DNA from: Aedoeadaptatus ivorii
GTDB lineage: Bacteria > Bacillota > Clostridia > Tissierellales > Peptoniphilaceae
Direction: 5' to 3'
DNA length: 64,000 nucleotides
Assembly: GCF_030815095.1 (NCBI RefSeq)
Contig: NZ_JAUSWF010000006.1
Location: 73,839-137,838 of the forward strand
Shown: positions 28,497-37,598 of the stretch, piece by piece
Numbering within the stretch: position 1 is the first letter of the stretch
Layout of the letters: each line of letters opens with the position of its first letter
Made by a program: the position numbers and the translations under genes
The notes under the pieces: generated by a model
What the model was told of the DNA's origin: nothing
The model's database searches: none
What the model saw: the letters and a program-made list of their open reading frames with translations, nothing else

Positions 28497-29081
28497 ATGA
28501 ATAAATTAGAGGTAAAGGATTTAATCAATATAGGATTATTTTCCGTATTAGGATTCATATTTATGATGATTGGATCATTTTTAGCAATGGTTCCGGTTTT
28601 AATGCCGGTTGTCCCATTTGCGCAGGGAGTTTTGGTAGGGCCTGTAAATATGCTATATTCTACCAAAATTAAAAAAAGAGGAATGATTTTTATTCAATCA
28701 TTATTGATTGCATTGATATATGTTGCTATGGGACATGGACCTTGGGCATTATTAACGGCTGTTATCGCCGGTATTATTGCTGAAATAATTTTGAAATCAG
28801 GAGAATATACCAATGTAAAGAAAGCAAGATTGGCATTTTCAATTGCTCCTCTTTGCACGTTAGGAAATTGGCTTCCAATTTTTATATCAAGAAATGAATA
28901 TATTAAGCAAATGTTAGAACAAGGATACAATCAAGAGTTCATTGATAAGATGCTTAGTGTTATGCCGAATTGGATTATTGTTGTAATGGCAATAGTAGGA
29001 ATTATCGGTGCATATATAGGTTGCAGCATTGGAATGGCATTTCTAAAAAAACACTTCAAAAAAGCCGGTATGGAAAAATAA
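28497..29081 (+). CDS. ECF-type transporter S component, MptD-like
   Basis: Substrate-binding membrane subunit of 194 aa with five or six hydrophobic segments. It looks like the MptD/Trep_Strep group of putative S components (VKDLINIGLFSVLGFIFMMIG..., then MGHGPWALLTAVIAGIIAEII, and GAYIGCSIG near the end). It is followed by T and A subunits, forming a complete ECF transporter. In this locus its cargo may be the siderophore, iron complex or a precursor; no substrate has been fixed from sequence. Starts 11 nt after the TetR stop with AGGAGG. Confidence 0.85.
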   Translation: MNKLEVKDLINIGLFSVLGFIFMMIGSFLAMVPVLMPVVPFAQGVLVGPVNMLYSTKIKKRGMIFIQSLLIALIYVAMGHGPWALLTAVIAGIIAEIILKSGEYTNVKKARLAFSIAPLCTLGNWLPIFISRNEYIKQMLEQGYNQEFIDKMLSVMPNWIIVVMAIVGIIGAYIGCSIGMAFLKKHFKKAGMEK

Positions 29082-29100
29082 GATTTCATGGAGAGTTAGG

Positions 29101-29802
29101 ATGATAATCAAACTTGATTTTCGTACAAAACTTTTTATGACGATAGTTCTTTCATATGTAATGGTATTAGGCAATATTCAAACAAAGTATTTCGTGCAAG
29201 CCATTTTAATATCCACAATTCCGATAATACTTTTAATTAACGCAAAATATATAAGAGTAGCTATTATTGGAGTGGCTACTCTTTTGTTTGTTTATTCTGC
29301 TGATAAATTTCTGATAGGGCTTAATTACAATCCTGTGGTTGCAATTCTATTGATAATAGTGATGGTTATTAAAAAAATTCTCCCCGCATTTTTGATGGGG
29401 AGATATACCATACTTACATCAAATGTTGGAGAAAGCATTTACTCATTAAAAAAAATGAAATGTCCAGATGAAATAGCCATTCCCTTGACGGTAATGGTAC
29501 GTTTCTTTTATGCTGCAAGGATTGATTATAGTAATATAAAAAAAGCTATGCGTTTGAGAGGATTGACGCTTAAAAGGTTAATAAAGAGTCCAATTTTATT
29601 ATTTGAATATAGATTAGTGCCATTATTGATGTGCTTATCAAAGGCAGCAGATGATTTGACGGTATCAGCTATGACGAAAGGGTTGGCTGTAAATCAAAAG
29701 AGAACAAGTATTAGTGAAACATATATGGGACTTGTTGACTTTATGTTTTTCTTAATAATGGCATGGATAATCTATCTATATATAAGGGGAAAATATGCTT
29801 GA
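29101..29802 (+). CDS. ECF transporter T component
   Basis: Transmembrane coupling subunit of 233 aa (EcfT/CbiQ type) with four or five membrane segments and a cytoplasmic region holding the Ala-Arg-Gly style coupling motif (AMRLRGLTLKRL, about 155-167), which docks on the ATPase. The last bases overlap the ATPase gene by 8 nt. Confidence 0.87.
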   Translation: MIIKLDFRTKLFMTIVLSYVMVLGNIQTKYFVQAILISTIPIILLINAKYIRVAIIGVATLLFVYSADKFLIGLNYNPVVAILLIIVMVIKKILPAFLMGRYTILTSNVGESIYSLKKMKCPDEIAIPLTVMVRFFYAARIDYSNIKKAMRLRGLTLKRLIKSPILLFEYRLVPLLMCLSKAADDLTVSAMTKGLAVNQKRTSISETYMGLVDFMFFLIMAWIIYLYIRGKYA

Positions 29803-31189
29803 ATTACAAAATTTAACAGTGGGTTTTGACGGTGAAAGCATATTGAAAAATATAAATATGATTTTCAAACCCGGTGAAGTAACCGTCATTACAGGACATT
29901 CAGGAACAGGAAAAAGTAGCTTGCTAAAAGTTATCAATGGAATCATTCCGGAATACAATAATGCAGAATTAGAAGGAGATATTGTATTTAACGGAAAATC
30001 ATTGTTTGGCTTGACAATATTGGAACGATCTAAATTTATATCTACAGTGTTTCAAAATCCTAAAACACAATTTTATTGTATCAATTCAACCGATGAACTG
30101 GCTTTTCAGTTGGAAAATAGAAACATAGACAAAGATTTGATTTTAGATAAAATTCAGTATTATTCAGCGGTTTTAGGTACAAAGGAATTATTAGATAGGA
30201 ATATCTTTGAACTATCTGGAGGCGAAAAGCAGTTGATTGCAGTAACAGCTTGTGGGATTTCTGAAAATGAAATTATCTTGTTGGATGAACCCTCATCTTC
30301 CTTAGATCAGGTTGCAATAGAGCATTTACAGAATGCCATTATGGAACTGAAAAAAAGAAAGAAAATTATCATCATTGTGGAGCATAGATTGTTTTATCTG
30401 AAAGATATGCTTGATAAATTGTGTGTGATAGAAAATGGAACTTATAAAGAATACACAAAAGAGCAGTTTTGTGATGATTTCTTTGAACAGGTTTCTGAAA
30501 AACATAATCTAAGGAGTTTTAATGCGATTTCTAAAAACAATTTTTTAAGCAGGAAATATAAGCAAGTAGAAGTGTTAAAGAAAAATTCTTCAGATCTTGA
30601 TTGTAAAGCATTGTCTTGTTTGAATTTCAAAAAAAAATATGAAAGAAAGGAAATCTTTGACTTCAGTATTGCCTTTGAATCCGGTATCAATTTCATCATT
30701 GGTCAAAATGGTGTTGGGAAAAGCACTTTTATCAATTTGCTGATGGGGCTGACAAGAGGAACAGGAGAGGTGTTTTATAACGGAGTAAAAGTAAAAAAAC
30801 GATGTGAAAATATTTTTGCGATTATGCAAGATGTTAATTATCAACTTTTTACAGAATCTGTATGGCAAGAAATTTCAACTATTACTAAAGAGGATGAATT
30901 AAAAAATGAAATTTTGAGGAGGGTAGACTTATTTGATAAAAAAGAAATGCACCCAAGTTCGTTATCAGGTGGAGAAAAACAGAGATTGTTGCTTGCTATG
31001 TCTATGGTAAGCCAAAAACCAATCATAATATTTGATGAACCAACGAGTGGACTTTGCAAAATGCAAATGGATATTTTGATTGAATTTTTGAATCAAATGG
31101 TAGCACAAGGGAAAACTATTATTATAATTACACATGATTTTGAATTTATAAAACACTGTGATGGTACAATATATGAATTTCTAAAATAA
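29795..31189 (+). CDS. ECF transporter ATPase, two fused ATP-binding domains
   Basis: Energy subunit of 464 aa in which two ATPase domains are joined, replacing the usual EcfA/EcfA' pair. Domain 1: GHSGTGKSSLLK, ELSGGEKQLIA, IILLDEPSSSLD, VEHRL. Domain 2 (from about 275): GQNGVGKSTFIN, SLSGGEKQRLLLA, IIIFDEPTSGL, ITHDFEF. Start ATG overlaps the T-component gene. Both sites look intact. Confidence 0.9.
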   Translation: MLELQNLTVGFDGESILKNINMIFKPGEVTVITGHSGTGKSSLLKVINGIIPEYNNAELEGDIVFNGKSLFGLTILERSKFISTVFQNPKTQFYCINSTDELAFQLENRNIDKDLILDKIQYYSAVLGTKELLDRNIFELSGGEKQLIAVTACGISENEIILLDEPSSSLDQVAIEHLQNAIMELKKRKKIIIIVEHRLFYLKDMLDKLCVIENGTYKEYTKEQFCDDFFEQVSEKHNLRSFNAISKNNFLSRKYKQVEVLKKNSSDLDCKALSCLNFKKKYERKEIFDFSIAFESGINFIIGQNGVGKSTFINLLMGLTRGTGEVFYNGVKVKKRCENIFAIMQDVNYQLFTESVWQEISTITKEDELKNEILRRVDLFDKKEMHPSSLSGGEKQRLLLAMSMVSQKPIIIFDEPTSGLCKMQMDILIEFLNQMVAQGKTIIIITHDFEFIKHCDGTIYEFLK

Positions 31190-31224
31190 AATGTAAATGG
31201 ATACAATTATGGAGGTGTTAAATT

Positions 31225-32970
31225 ATGAAAGAAAAAAGTCCTGCTGTAACATTGTGGGAGCTTGCATATAAGGAACATTCAAAGTTAAAAACATCTGTAT
31301 TTATAGCAAGTATCGGTGTTATTGCCGGAATTGTTCCATACATTGCTGCAAGCCGTATTTTAGTCTATTTATTAAATGGAATTGCAGATTTCAAGGTCTA
31401 TTTTTTATGGATGGGAATAGGTATGTTATCTTATATTTTAAAATCTGTTTTATACTCTACGGCGTTATCTGTATCTCATAAAGCGACTTTTAGTGTATTG
31501 AAAGATATTCGCTTGAGAATGCTTGATAAACTTCCAAAGATGCCATTAGGAGAAATAATCTCTGTTCCAAGCGGAAACTTTAAGCAGATTATAGTGGATC
31601 AGGTTGAAAGTATGGAGAAACCGCTCGCTCACCTGTTGCCTGAAATGACATCGAATCTCTTAGGTTCTTTGAGTATATTTATTTACTTATTATTTCTTGA
31701 TTGGAGAATGGCTCTTTTATCATTAGTATCCATTCCTTTGGGGATGCTTTTTATGGGACTCGTAATGAAAAATTATGCTGTTCAATATGAAGGATCTGTA
31801 AAGGTAAATCGAGAAATGAATTCTGCAATTATTGAGTATGTCAATGGAATAGAAGTGATAAAAACATTTAATCAAGACAAGAGATCGTACGCAAAGTACA
31901 AAAATAAAGTCATTGCAAATGCAAGATACTTTTATGAATGGATGAAGAGCTGTCAGTTACCTGTATCTTTATCTAAAAACATATCTCCTACTACAATGAT
32001 AACAGTGCTTCCATTTGGTTGGTATTTCTACATTAGCGGAAGTTTAAGTGCAGAAGTATTTATATCTGTAATTATTCTATCTTTAGGTATTGCAGGACCT
32101 TTACTTGAAACAATCAATTTTGTTGATGGTCTTGCTAAGATAGGGACTATTGCAAATTCTATTAACTTAATTTTAGAAGGAAAAGAACAAAAGCATTCTG
32201 ATAGAGAAGTGACTATCCAGCAATATAACATTGATTTACAAAATGTAAAGTTTGGATATGAAGAAGAAAAAGAAATTCTTCATGGAATATCCCTAAACAT
32301 AAAAGAAGGGACAACAGTGGCTTTTGTTGGACCAAGTGGAAGTGGCAAGTCAACTTTAGCAAAATTAATAGCTGGATATTGGGATATCATGGAAGGAAAT
32401 ATAAATATTGGTGGACACAATCTTAAGGAAATTCCATTAAAGCAATTATATAGTTTGACCGCCTTTGTTTCTCAGGATAATTTTTTGTTCAACGAAAGTA
32501 TTAGGGAGAATATAAGAATGGGCAATCCAAGTGCCAGTGATAAAGAAGTAGAAGACATTGCTAAGAAATCGGGTTGTCATGATTTTATTATGAAAATGGA
32601 ACATGGTTACGATACGGTTGTCGGAAGTAGTGGTAGCCATGTTTCTGGTGGAGAAAGGCAAAGAATATCTATAGCAAGAGCAATGCTCAAAAATGCACCT
32701 ATTGTAATACTTGATGAAGCTACTTCATATATAGATCCTGAAAATGAAGTGATTATAAAGCAAGCTTTATCAAAGCTTATAAAAGATAAAACGGTGATTA
32801 TTATTGCTCATAGATTATCAACTATAACAGATGCAGAACAAATATTCTTAATTGAGAATGGAAAACTTGTTTCATACGGTAAGCATGATGAATTATTAAA
32901 AGGTTGTGAATTATACCGAAATATGTGGAACGCTCATATAGGAACAAAGGATGGTGGGATGAAATGTTAA
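31225..32970 (+). CDS. ABC transporter half, YbtP/IrtA-like
   Basis: Exporter-fold half-transporter of 581 aa: membrane domain (about 20-300) and ATPase with GPSGSGKSTLAK, VSGGERQRISIA, IVILDEATSYIDPE and the switch His in IIIAHRLST. With the overlapping next gene it should form a heterodimer. The pair resembles YbtP/YbtQ and mycobacterial IrtA/IrtB, which despite the exporter fold import iron-siderophores. Uptake of the ferric siderophore is therefore as likely as export. No siderophore-interacting reductase domain is fused to it. Confidence 0.87.
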   Translation: MKEKSPAVTLWELAYKEHSKLKTSVFIASIGVIAGIVPYIAASRILVYLLNGIADFKVYFLWMGIGMLSYILKSVLYSTALSVSHKATFSVLKDIRLRMLDKLPKMPLGEIISVPSGNFKQIIVDQVESMEKPLAHLLPEMTSNLLGSLSIFIYLLFLDWRMALLSLVSIPLGMLFMGLVMKNYAVQYEGSVKVNREMNSAIIEYVNGIEVIKTFNQDKRSYAKYKNKVIANARYFYEWMKSCQLPVSLSKNISPTTMITVLPFGWYFYISGSLSAEVFISVIILSLGIAGPLLETINFVDGLAKIGTIANSINLILEGKEQKHSDREVTIQQYNIDLQNVKFGYEEEKEILHGISLNIKEGTTVAFVGPSGSGKSTLAKLIAGYWDIMEGNINIGGHNLKEIPLKQLYSLTAFVSQDNFLFNESIRENIRMGNPSASDKEVEDIAKKSGCHDFIMKMEHGYDTVVGSSGSHVSGGERQRISIARAMLKNAPIVILDEATSYIDPENEVIIKQALSKLIKDKTVIIIAHRLSTITDAEQIFLIENGKLVSYGKHDELLKGCELYRNMWNAHIGTKDGGMKC

Positions 32971-34697
32971 GTGCTTTAAAAAAGATTTTAGATTTCTCAG
33001 GTGATGAAAAGAAAAATGTATATCACTCTATATGGGTAAGTTTTTTGTTTGCGATTTTTCATATGCTTCAAATCAGTGCTATTTATTTTATAGTGAAAGC
33101 AATTGTCCAAAAAGACATGAGCATGATGCCTGCGTGGATCGCATTAATACTTCTTGTTATTAGCATAATCGGAAGAAGTGTTACAAATTATTTTTCACAA
33201 TTACAGCAATGCCATGCAAGTTATTTTATGGTGGCAAATAAAAGAGTAGCAATAGGTGAAATGTTAAAAAAAATACCTATGGGATTTTTCAATGAAAACA
33301 ATATTGGTGAAGTGGTTGGAATTTCTACAACTGTTTTAGAAGATGTAGAAAATACCGCAGCAATGGTTATGGTAAATACATTATCAGGTTTTATAAACAC
33401 GATAATATTTACAATAATGATTTTAGCATTTGAGTGGAGAATAGGTTTTATTGTTGCAATTGGATGCCTATTGTACTTATTTGTTCTCTCAAAAATGGAA
33501 AGCAAATCAAGGAGTGTTCTTCCTAAAAGACAAAAAGCATCTGCTAAATTGGTTGATGCCATTTTAGAGCAAATTGGAGGAATGTCTGTTATAAAATCCT
33601 TCAATTTAACAGGGAAAGGAGATGAAAAAGTCAGAGGTGCTATTGAAAATAGTAGAAAAATAAATCTTGATTGTGAAAAACTGTTTACACCTTATACGAT
33701 TTTGCAAAATATTCTTTTGGATTTGTTTAGCATTTTGATAATAGGTGCAGGTATTTTCTTTTATATCAAGGGAGAACTCTCATTCTTAAATACAGTTATG
33801 ACGATTATAATTTCTTTTCTTGCTTTTTCTCAAATAAAATTGGCAGGAAGTGCAACAACCTCTCTCAGAGTTGTTAGTGGATCTATTGAGCAAACAAAGA
33901 AGTTAGAGAAATTTCCACAGATGGATATTGATGGAAAAGACATAAAGCCTACTACTTTCGATATTTCTTTTGATAATGTAGAGTTTTCATATTCAGGTAA
34001 AAAAATCCTCGATGATATTTCGGTCAAGATACCACAAAACCAAATGACAGCTATAGTTGGGCCTTCAGGAGCTGGAAAAACTACATTTTGCAATTTGATA
34101 GCGAGATTTTGGGATGTAGAGAAAGGAGAAATCAGCATAGGTAGACACAATATTAAAGAATATTCATTGGAGTCATTAATGAGACAAATTAGTATGGTTT
34201 TTCAAAATGTTTATTTATTTCAAGACACTATTGAGAACAATATAAAGTTTGCTAAGCCAGATGCTACACATGAGGAAGTTATAGAAGCTGCAAAGAAAGC
34301 GTGTTGTCATGAATTTATTATGAAGCTTCCTGAACAATATGAAACAGTTATAGGAGAGGGAGGTGCAAGTTTATCTGGTGGAGAAAGACAAAGAATATCA
34401 ATTGCAAGAGCAATGATAAAGAATGCACCTATTATTATTTTCGATGAAGCTACTGCAAATGTAGACCCTGAAAATGAGGATAAATTGCAGGTTGCTATGG
34501 AGGAACTCACAAGAAATAAAACAGTAATAATGATAGCACACAGACTAAAGACAATAAAAAATGCAAACCAAATACTTGTTTTAGCTAATGGAAAGATAAC
34601 GCAACAAGGTACACATGAAGAACTTATTCAAGTTGATGGTATCTACAAAAAATTTGTTGAAGCAAGACAAGTGGCAGCAAAGTGGCAGTTGTCATAA
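32964..34697 (+). CDS. ABC transporter half, YbtQ/IrtB-like
   Basis: Second half-transporter, 577 aa from ATG 32964, which overlaps the stop of the first (ATGTTAA). A longer in-frame start at 32925 would add 13 residues lying wholly inside the previous gene and is less likely. Membrane domain followed by an ATPase with GPSGAGKTTFCN, SLSGGERQRISIA, IIIFDEATANVDPE and IAHRLKT. Same family and orientation as its partner; about half of the ATPase residues look shared. Confidence 0.87.
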   Translation: MLSALKKILDFSGDEKKNVYHSIWVSFLFAIFHMLQISAIYFIVKAIVQKDMSMMPAWIALILLVISIIGRSVTNYFSQLQQCHASYFMVANKRVAIGEMLKKIPMGFFNENNIGEVVGISTTVLEDVENTAAMVMVNTLSGFINTIIFTIMILAFEWRIGFIVAIGCLLYLFVLSKMESKSRSVLPKRQKASAKLVDAILEQIGGMSVIKSFNLTGKGDEKVRGAIENSRKINLDCEKLFTPYTILQNILLDLFSILIIGAGIFFYIKGELSFLNTVMTIIISFLAFSQIKLAGSATTSLRVVSGSIEQTKKLEKFPQMDIDGKDIKPTTFDISFDNVEFSYSGKKILDDISVKIPQNQMTAIVGPSGAGKTTFCNLIARFWDVEKGEISIGRHNIKEYSLESLMRQISMVFQNVYLFQDTIENNIKFAKPDATHEEVIEAAKKACCHEFIMKLPEQYETVIGEGGASLSGGERQRISIARAMIKNAPIIIFDEATANVDPENEDKLQVAMEELTRNKTVIMIAHRLKTIKNANQILVLANGKITQQGTHEELIQVDGIYKKFVEARQVAAKWQLS

Positions 34698-34733
34698 GTT
34701 ATAAAAATATTGAAAAAAACTGGAGGAAGTCAT

Positions 34734-36080
34734 ATGGGAAAACAAGATATGAAAACACAACTTTTAACCAAAAGTCCTAAAGATTTATTGTTTCAGTTAG
34801 CTATTCCGGGAATTATAGGAATGGTAGTTATAGGGCTATATCCATTTATGGACGGAATTTTTGCTGGATGGATTATTGGAGACTATGCAATGTCTGCTAT
34901 TAGTATATCCATGTCCTTAACAATAATAAATGGTGGAGTATCAGCACTTATTGGAGTTGGTAGTGCATCAATATTATCAAGGGCGATTGGAAAGGGAGAT
35001 AAAGAAACAACTGACAAGATATTTGGAAATTTTTGTTATTGGGTAATTTTATTCTCTATAGTTATCACAATATTAGGTTTGATATTTGCACCTAATTTTT
35101 TGGATTTAGTAGGAGCAAAGGGGAATATTAAAGAACTTGGAGTCAGATATTTAAGAGTAGTTTTTTTGGGCTCCATATTTGTTAATTTTGCTCAAGCCGG
35201 AAATATGACAATGCGTGGTGAAGGTGCAGTAAAGCAATCCATGATTATTATGGGGGTAGGAGCAATATTAAACATTATTTTAGATCCTATTTTCATGAAG
35301 TTGATGGGAGAATATGCGATTGAAGGGGCAGCTATTGCAACTGTAATCTCTCAAATTGTGCAAGCTATATTAACCTTACGCTATTTTTCAAAGAAAAGTG
35401 CTTTTGTGAGGATTCATAAAATCCAAAAGAGTAAGGATATTTCCAGTGAAATGTTTAGCATAGGAAGTTCTGCAATGATGATGCAAATTTTGTTTGCAGT
35501 ACAACAAACATTCTTGTTTAAGCAAGCTTTCGCATACGGTGGAGATAATTGGGGAATTTTAATGGCTGCTACAATGAGATTGTATATGTTCTCCTTTATT
35601 CCTCTTTGGGGAATGAGCCAAGGTTTACAGCCTGTTATTGGGGCAAATTTCGGAGCAAAGCAATATAAAAGAGTAAAAGATACAATGAAAGTTTTTATGT
35701 ACGGAGCAACTATTCTTGCAGCTCTTTCATGGATACCATCGATGTTTTATTCAGAAAAATTACTATCACTATTCAGTGTAAGAAGTGAAATCATAGAAGC
35801 TGGTGTTATGAATTTCAAGATGTTTTATTCCACATTTATTATGTATGGAATTATGATAATGACACTTACATTCTTTCAATCTATTGGAGATGGGAAAAAA
35901 GCAAGCATGATTGTAATGCTTAGACAACTGATTTTGTTTATTCCGGCTATATTATTGCTTCCAAAGTTTTTTGGAGCAAGTGCAGTTTGGTGGGCTGAAC
36001 CTATTGTAGATTTTAGTATGATCTTGGTTGGGTTTATTATTCAACAAACAATGCTTTCTAAATTGAAAACAACAAATTAA
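34734..36080 (+). CDS. MATE-family exporter
   Basis: Multidrug and toxin extrusion-type transporter, about 448 aa, with twelve predicted membrane segments. The start MGKQDMKTQLLTKSPKDLLFQLAIPGIIGMVV is typical of the DinF/MepA branch. ATG 34734 follows GGAGGAAGT; the upstream in-frame TTG (34710) lies before that box. It is the last gene of the siderophore locus. A sodium- or proton-driven exporter here would be the best candidate for secreting the finished siderophore, leaving the ABC pair for uptake (inference). Confidence 0.88.
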   Translation: MGKQDMKTQLLTKSPKDLLFQLAIPGIIGMVVIGLYPFMDGIFAGWIIGDYAMSAISISMSLTIINGGVSALIGVGSASILSRAIGKGDKETTDKIFGNFCYWVILFSIVITILGLIFAPNFLDLVGAKGNIKELGVRYLRVVFLGSIFVNFAQAGNMTMRGEGAVKQSMIIMGVGAILNIILDPIFMKLMGEYAIEGAAIATVISQIVQAILTLRYFSKKSAFVRIHKIQKSKDISSEMFSIGSSAMMMQILFAVQQTFLFKQAFAYGGDNWGILMAATMRLYMFSFIPLWGMSQGLQPVIGANFGAKQYKRVKDTMKVFMYGATILAALSWIPSMFYSEKLLSLFSVRSEIIEAGVMNFKMFYSTFIMYGIMIMTLTFFQSIGDGKKASMIVMLRQLILFIPAILLLPKFFGASAVWWAEPIVDFSMILVGFIIQQTMLSKLKTTN

Positions 36081-36158
36081 TCCTATTTTTAATACAACAA
36101 TCATGTTAGTAGAATCGATGTCATTTTTAATAATGAACTTTTATATAAATTACTTTTT

Positions 36159-36192
36159 TAGCTGGGAATGTTATTTTCTCAGCTATTTTTTT
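36159..36192 (+). terminator. Terminator after the siderophore/transport genes
   Basis: TAGCTG at 36159-36164 pairs with CAGCTA at 36180-36185, with further pairing inside the arms, then seven T. The 380 bp between the MATE and sigma-like genes hold this, a short open frame at 36234 and another hairpin at 36383. Confidence 0.8.
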
Positions 36193-36233
36193 GGTAAGAT
36201 AACTAATAATAAATGGAATAATGGAGGGGAAAT

Positions 36234-36326
36234 ATGGTGATGTTATTTTTATCAGTAAAAAAATATCATGAATATGCTGTATGTGTTTGTGAAATAGAAT
36301 TAATTTCTATATATTGCCCTTTTTAA
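36234..36326 (+). CDS. Possible 30-aa peptide with strong ribosome-binding site
   Basis: ATG is preceded by GGAGGGG at ideal spacing. The product has a hydrophobic start (MVMLFLSVKKYHEY) and three Cys in its second half. No family is recognised. It may be a leader peptide, a remnant or chance; the strong Shine-Dalgarno is the only support. Confidence 0.35.
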   Translation: MVMLFLSVKKYHEYAVCVCEIELISIYCPF

Positions 36327-36382
36327 AGAACTAAAAACTGAATATGAGAAGAGCCAAAAAACTTTTTTTCGTTCACATCTAA

Positions 36383-36423
36383 GAGGATTTCGCACGTCAA
36401 AATGCCGAGATCCTCCTTTTTTA
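36383..36423 (+). terminator. Hairpin with T-run before the sigma-like gene
   Basis: GAGGATTTCG (36383-36392) pairs with CGAGATCCTC (36406-36415), one wobble, then CTTTTTT. It lies 40 nt before the next start codon, so it could act as an attenuator of the sigma-like gene. Confidence 0.75.
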
Positions 36424-36462
36424 TGCACAAAATCAAAAAAACATAAAAAGGAGGATCAAAGG

Positions 36463-36864
36463 ATGTTAGACAAAGAAAAATATATTTATGTTAAAGGTAA
36501 AAAGATATATGTCTCTGATGAAGTGTATAGAGCATATAAAAAAGAGCTTAATCATGAAGCTCATTTGAAAAGATTAGATAGAAAGCATAAGGTGTTTCAT
36601 TTTGGAGATTATAATATAAGTGTTGTAGATATTGCAGATAATACAGTTGATGTTGAAAAAATCATTGAAACCAAAATGCGTATAGAAGATTTGTATCGTG
36701 CATTAGACAGTCTAAATGACGAAGAGAGAAACCTAATTAAATCACTGTATTTTGAGGATAAAACTCTCACAGAAGTTGCAAAGAAAGAAGATACAAATCC
36801 GATGAAAATCAGTAGATTAAGAAATAAGGTTTTAGAGAAACTGAGAAAACTTTTGGATAGGTAA
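36463..36864 (+). CDS. Sigma-70-like protein (region 4 HTH)
   Basis: Protein of 133 aa. The C-terminal half is a sigma region 4-like helix-turn-helix (LDSLNDEERNLIKSLYFEDKTLTEVAKKEDTNPMKISRLRNKVLEKLRKLL). The N-terminal half (YIYVKGKKIYVSDEVYRAYKKELNHEAHLKRLDRKHKVFHF) is typical of a family found on Bacillota conjugative and mobilizable elements just upstream of the recombinase genes. No region 2 is present, so it is an element regulator rather than a full sigma factor. AGGAGG precedes the ATG by 10 nt. Confidence 0.85.
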   Translation: MLDKEKYIYVKGKKIYVSDEVYRAYKKELNHEAHLKRLDRKHKVFHFGDYNISVVDIADNTVDVEKIIETKMRIEDLYRALDSLNDEERNLIKSLYFEDKTLTEVAKKEDTNPMKISRLRNKVLEKLRKLLDR

Positions 36865-36870
36865 ATCAAC

Positions 36871-36908
36871 TAGAGGGCAGGGGAAAATATCTCTGTCCTC
36901 TATTTTTT
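36871..36908 (+). terminator. Terminator after the sigma-like gene
   Basis: TAGAGG.CA (from 36871) pairs with TG.CCTCTA (ending about 36902), followed by six T. Confidence 0.82.
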
Positions 36909-36909
36909 A

Positions 36910-37332
36910 AAAATTTTTCAAAAAAATATTCAAAAAAGTGTTAAAAATTGTCCTGAAAGTAAGGTTTATATATAGAGGGACTTTTATACCTCGTTATATA
37001 TAGATTTGAACCTTGACAACTGAATAGACCAAGACAGGACATTAACCATTTGTGGAGCTTTATAATTTCTTCGCCAAGACTTTTCTGCTGATAAGGATTT
37101 CGGCTTAAATAAATACTCTAGTTAAAAGAAGGATAAAAGAAAACGAGCGACAAAAAGAAATTATATATTCAGCCTAGGAAACTGATGCATTGAAGCAAAT
37201 GGGGATAATGATACTTCTACAGTTGTTGCCGGCTCATCTTGAAAAGGGGCGGTGGTGAAATTCCAATGTCGTGGCCTACACGCCTGTTAATGTCAAAAAA
37301 CTTAAAAATATTGAAGATAAGGAGAAGATATT
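36910..37332 (+). ncRNA. Long untranslated leader upstream of the recombinase genes
   Basis: About 420 bp with no open frame of note, yet less AT-monotonous than its surroundings. It contains ordered pieces such as CCTTGACAACTGAATAGACC (37012-37031), GGAGCTTTATAATTTCTTCGC (37054-37074) and a short GC-richer block at 37235-37290 (GGCGGTGGTGAAATTCC, GTGGCCTACACGCC). I recall similar leaders in front of tnpW/tnpX-type recombinase genes of Bacillota elements, but cannot name an Rfam family. A structured regulatory RNA or DNA binding region for recombination proteins is possible. Confidence 0.35.
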
Positions 37333-37500
37333 ATGTGTGATGAACATAATATAAATACAGAAATGAAAACAGATAAAAAAGATAAACAGATGATAAATCA
37401 AATTGATGGTTGGAATATAGAAGTTAAATTTAATGAAAATGGATTTAGCTTAGAAAATTTAGTAGAGGAATACATCAAAGAAAAATTTTCTGTCTATTAG
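37333..37500 (+). CDS. TnpW-like small protein
   Basis: ORF of 55 aa starting MCDEHNINTEMKTDKK with GGAGAAG 6 nt upstream. The second half (WNIEVKFNENGFSLENLVEEYIKEKFSVY) has the pattern of the TnpW family: a beta strand with alternating hydrophobics followed by a short helix. TnpW proteins are encoded next to large serine recombinases in Tn4451-type elements; their role is not established. Position directly before three recombinase genes supports the call. Confidence 0.55.
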   Translation: MCDEHNINTEMKTDKKDKQMINQIDGWNIEVKFNENGFSLENLVEEYIKEKFSVY

Positions 37501-37542
37501 GGGCTGACAGAAAATATAAGGAGCGTTATAATATTTTTGTGG

Positions 37543-37598
37543 AAGCCTAGCCTTGGTTCGATTTATTGTATGTAAATTGAATTAAAGGAGGCTTTTTT
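37543..37598 (+). promoter_or_regulatory. Hairpin sequestering the recombinase ribosome-binding site
   Basis: Interrupted arms AAGCCT..CCTT..TTC.ATTT (37543-37564) and AAAT.GAA...AAGG.GGCTT (37574-37594) pair across a 9-nt loop and run into six T (37593-37598), the next base being the A of the recombinase start codon. AAAGGAGG, the recombinase Shine-Dalgarno (about 37584-37591), is inside the 3' arm. The element can therefore act as a terminator and as a translation block. Confidence 0.65.
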
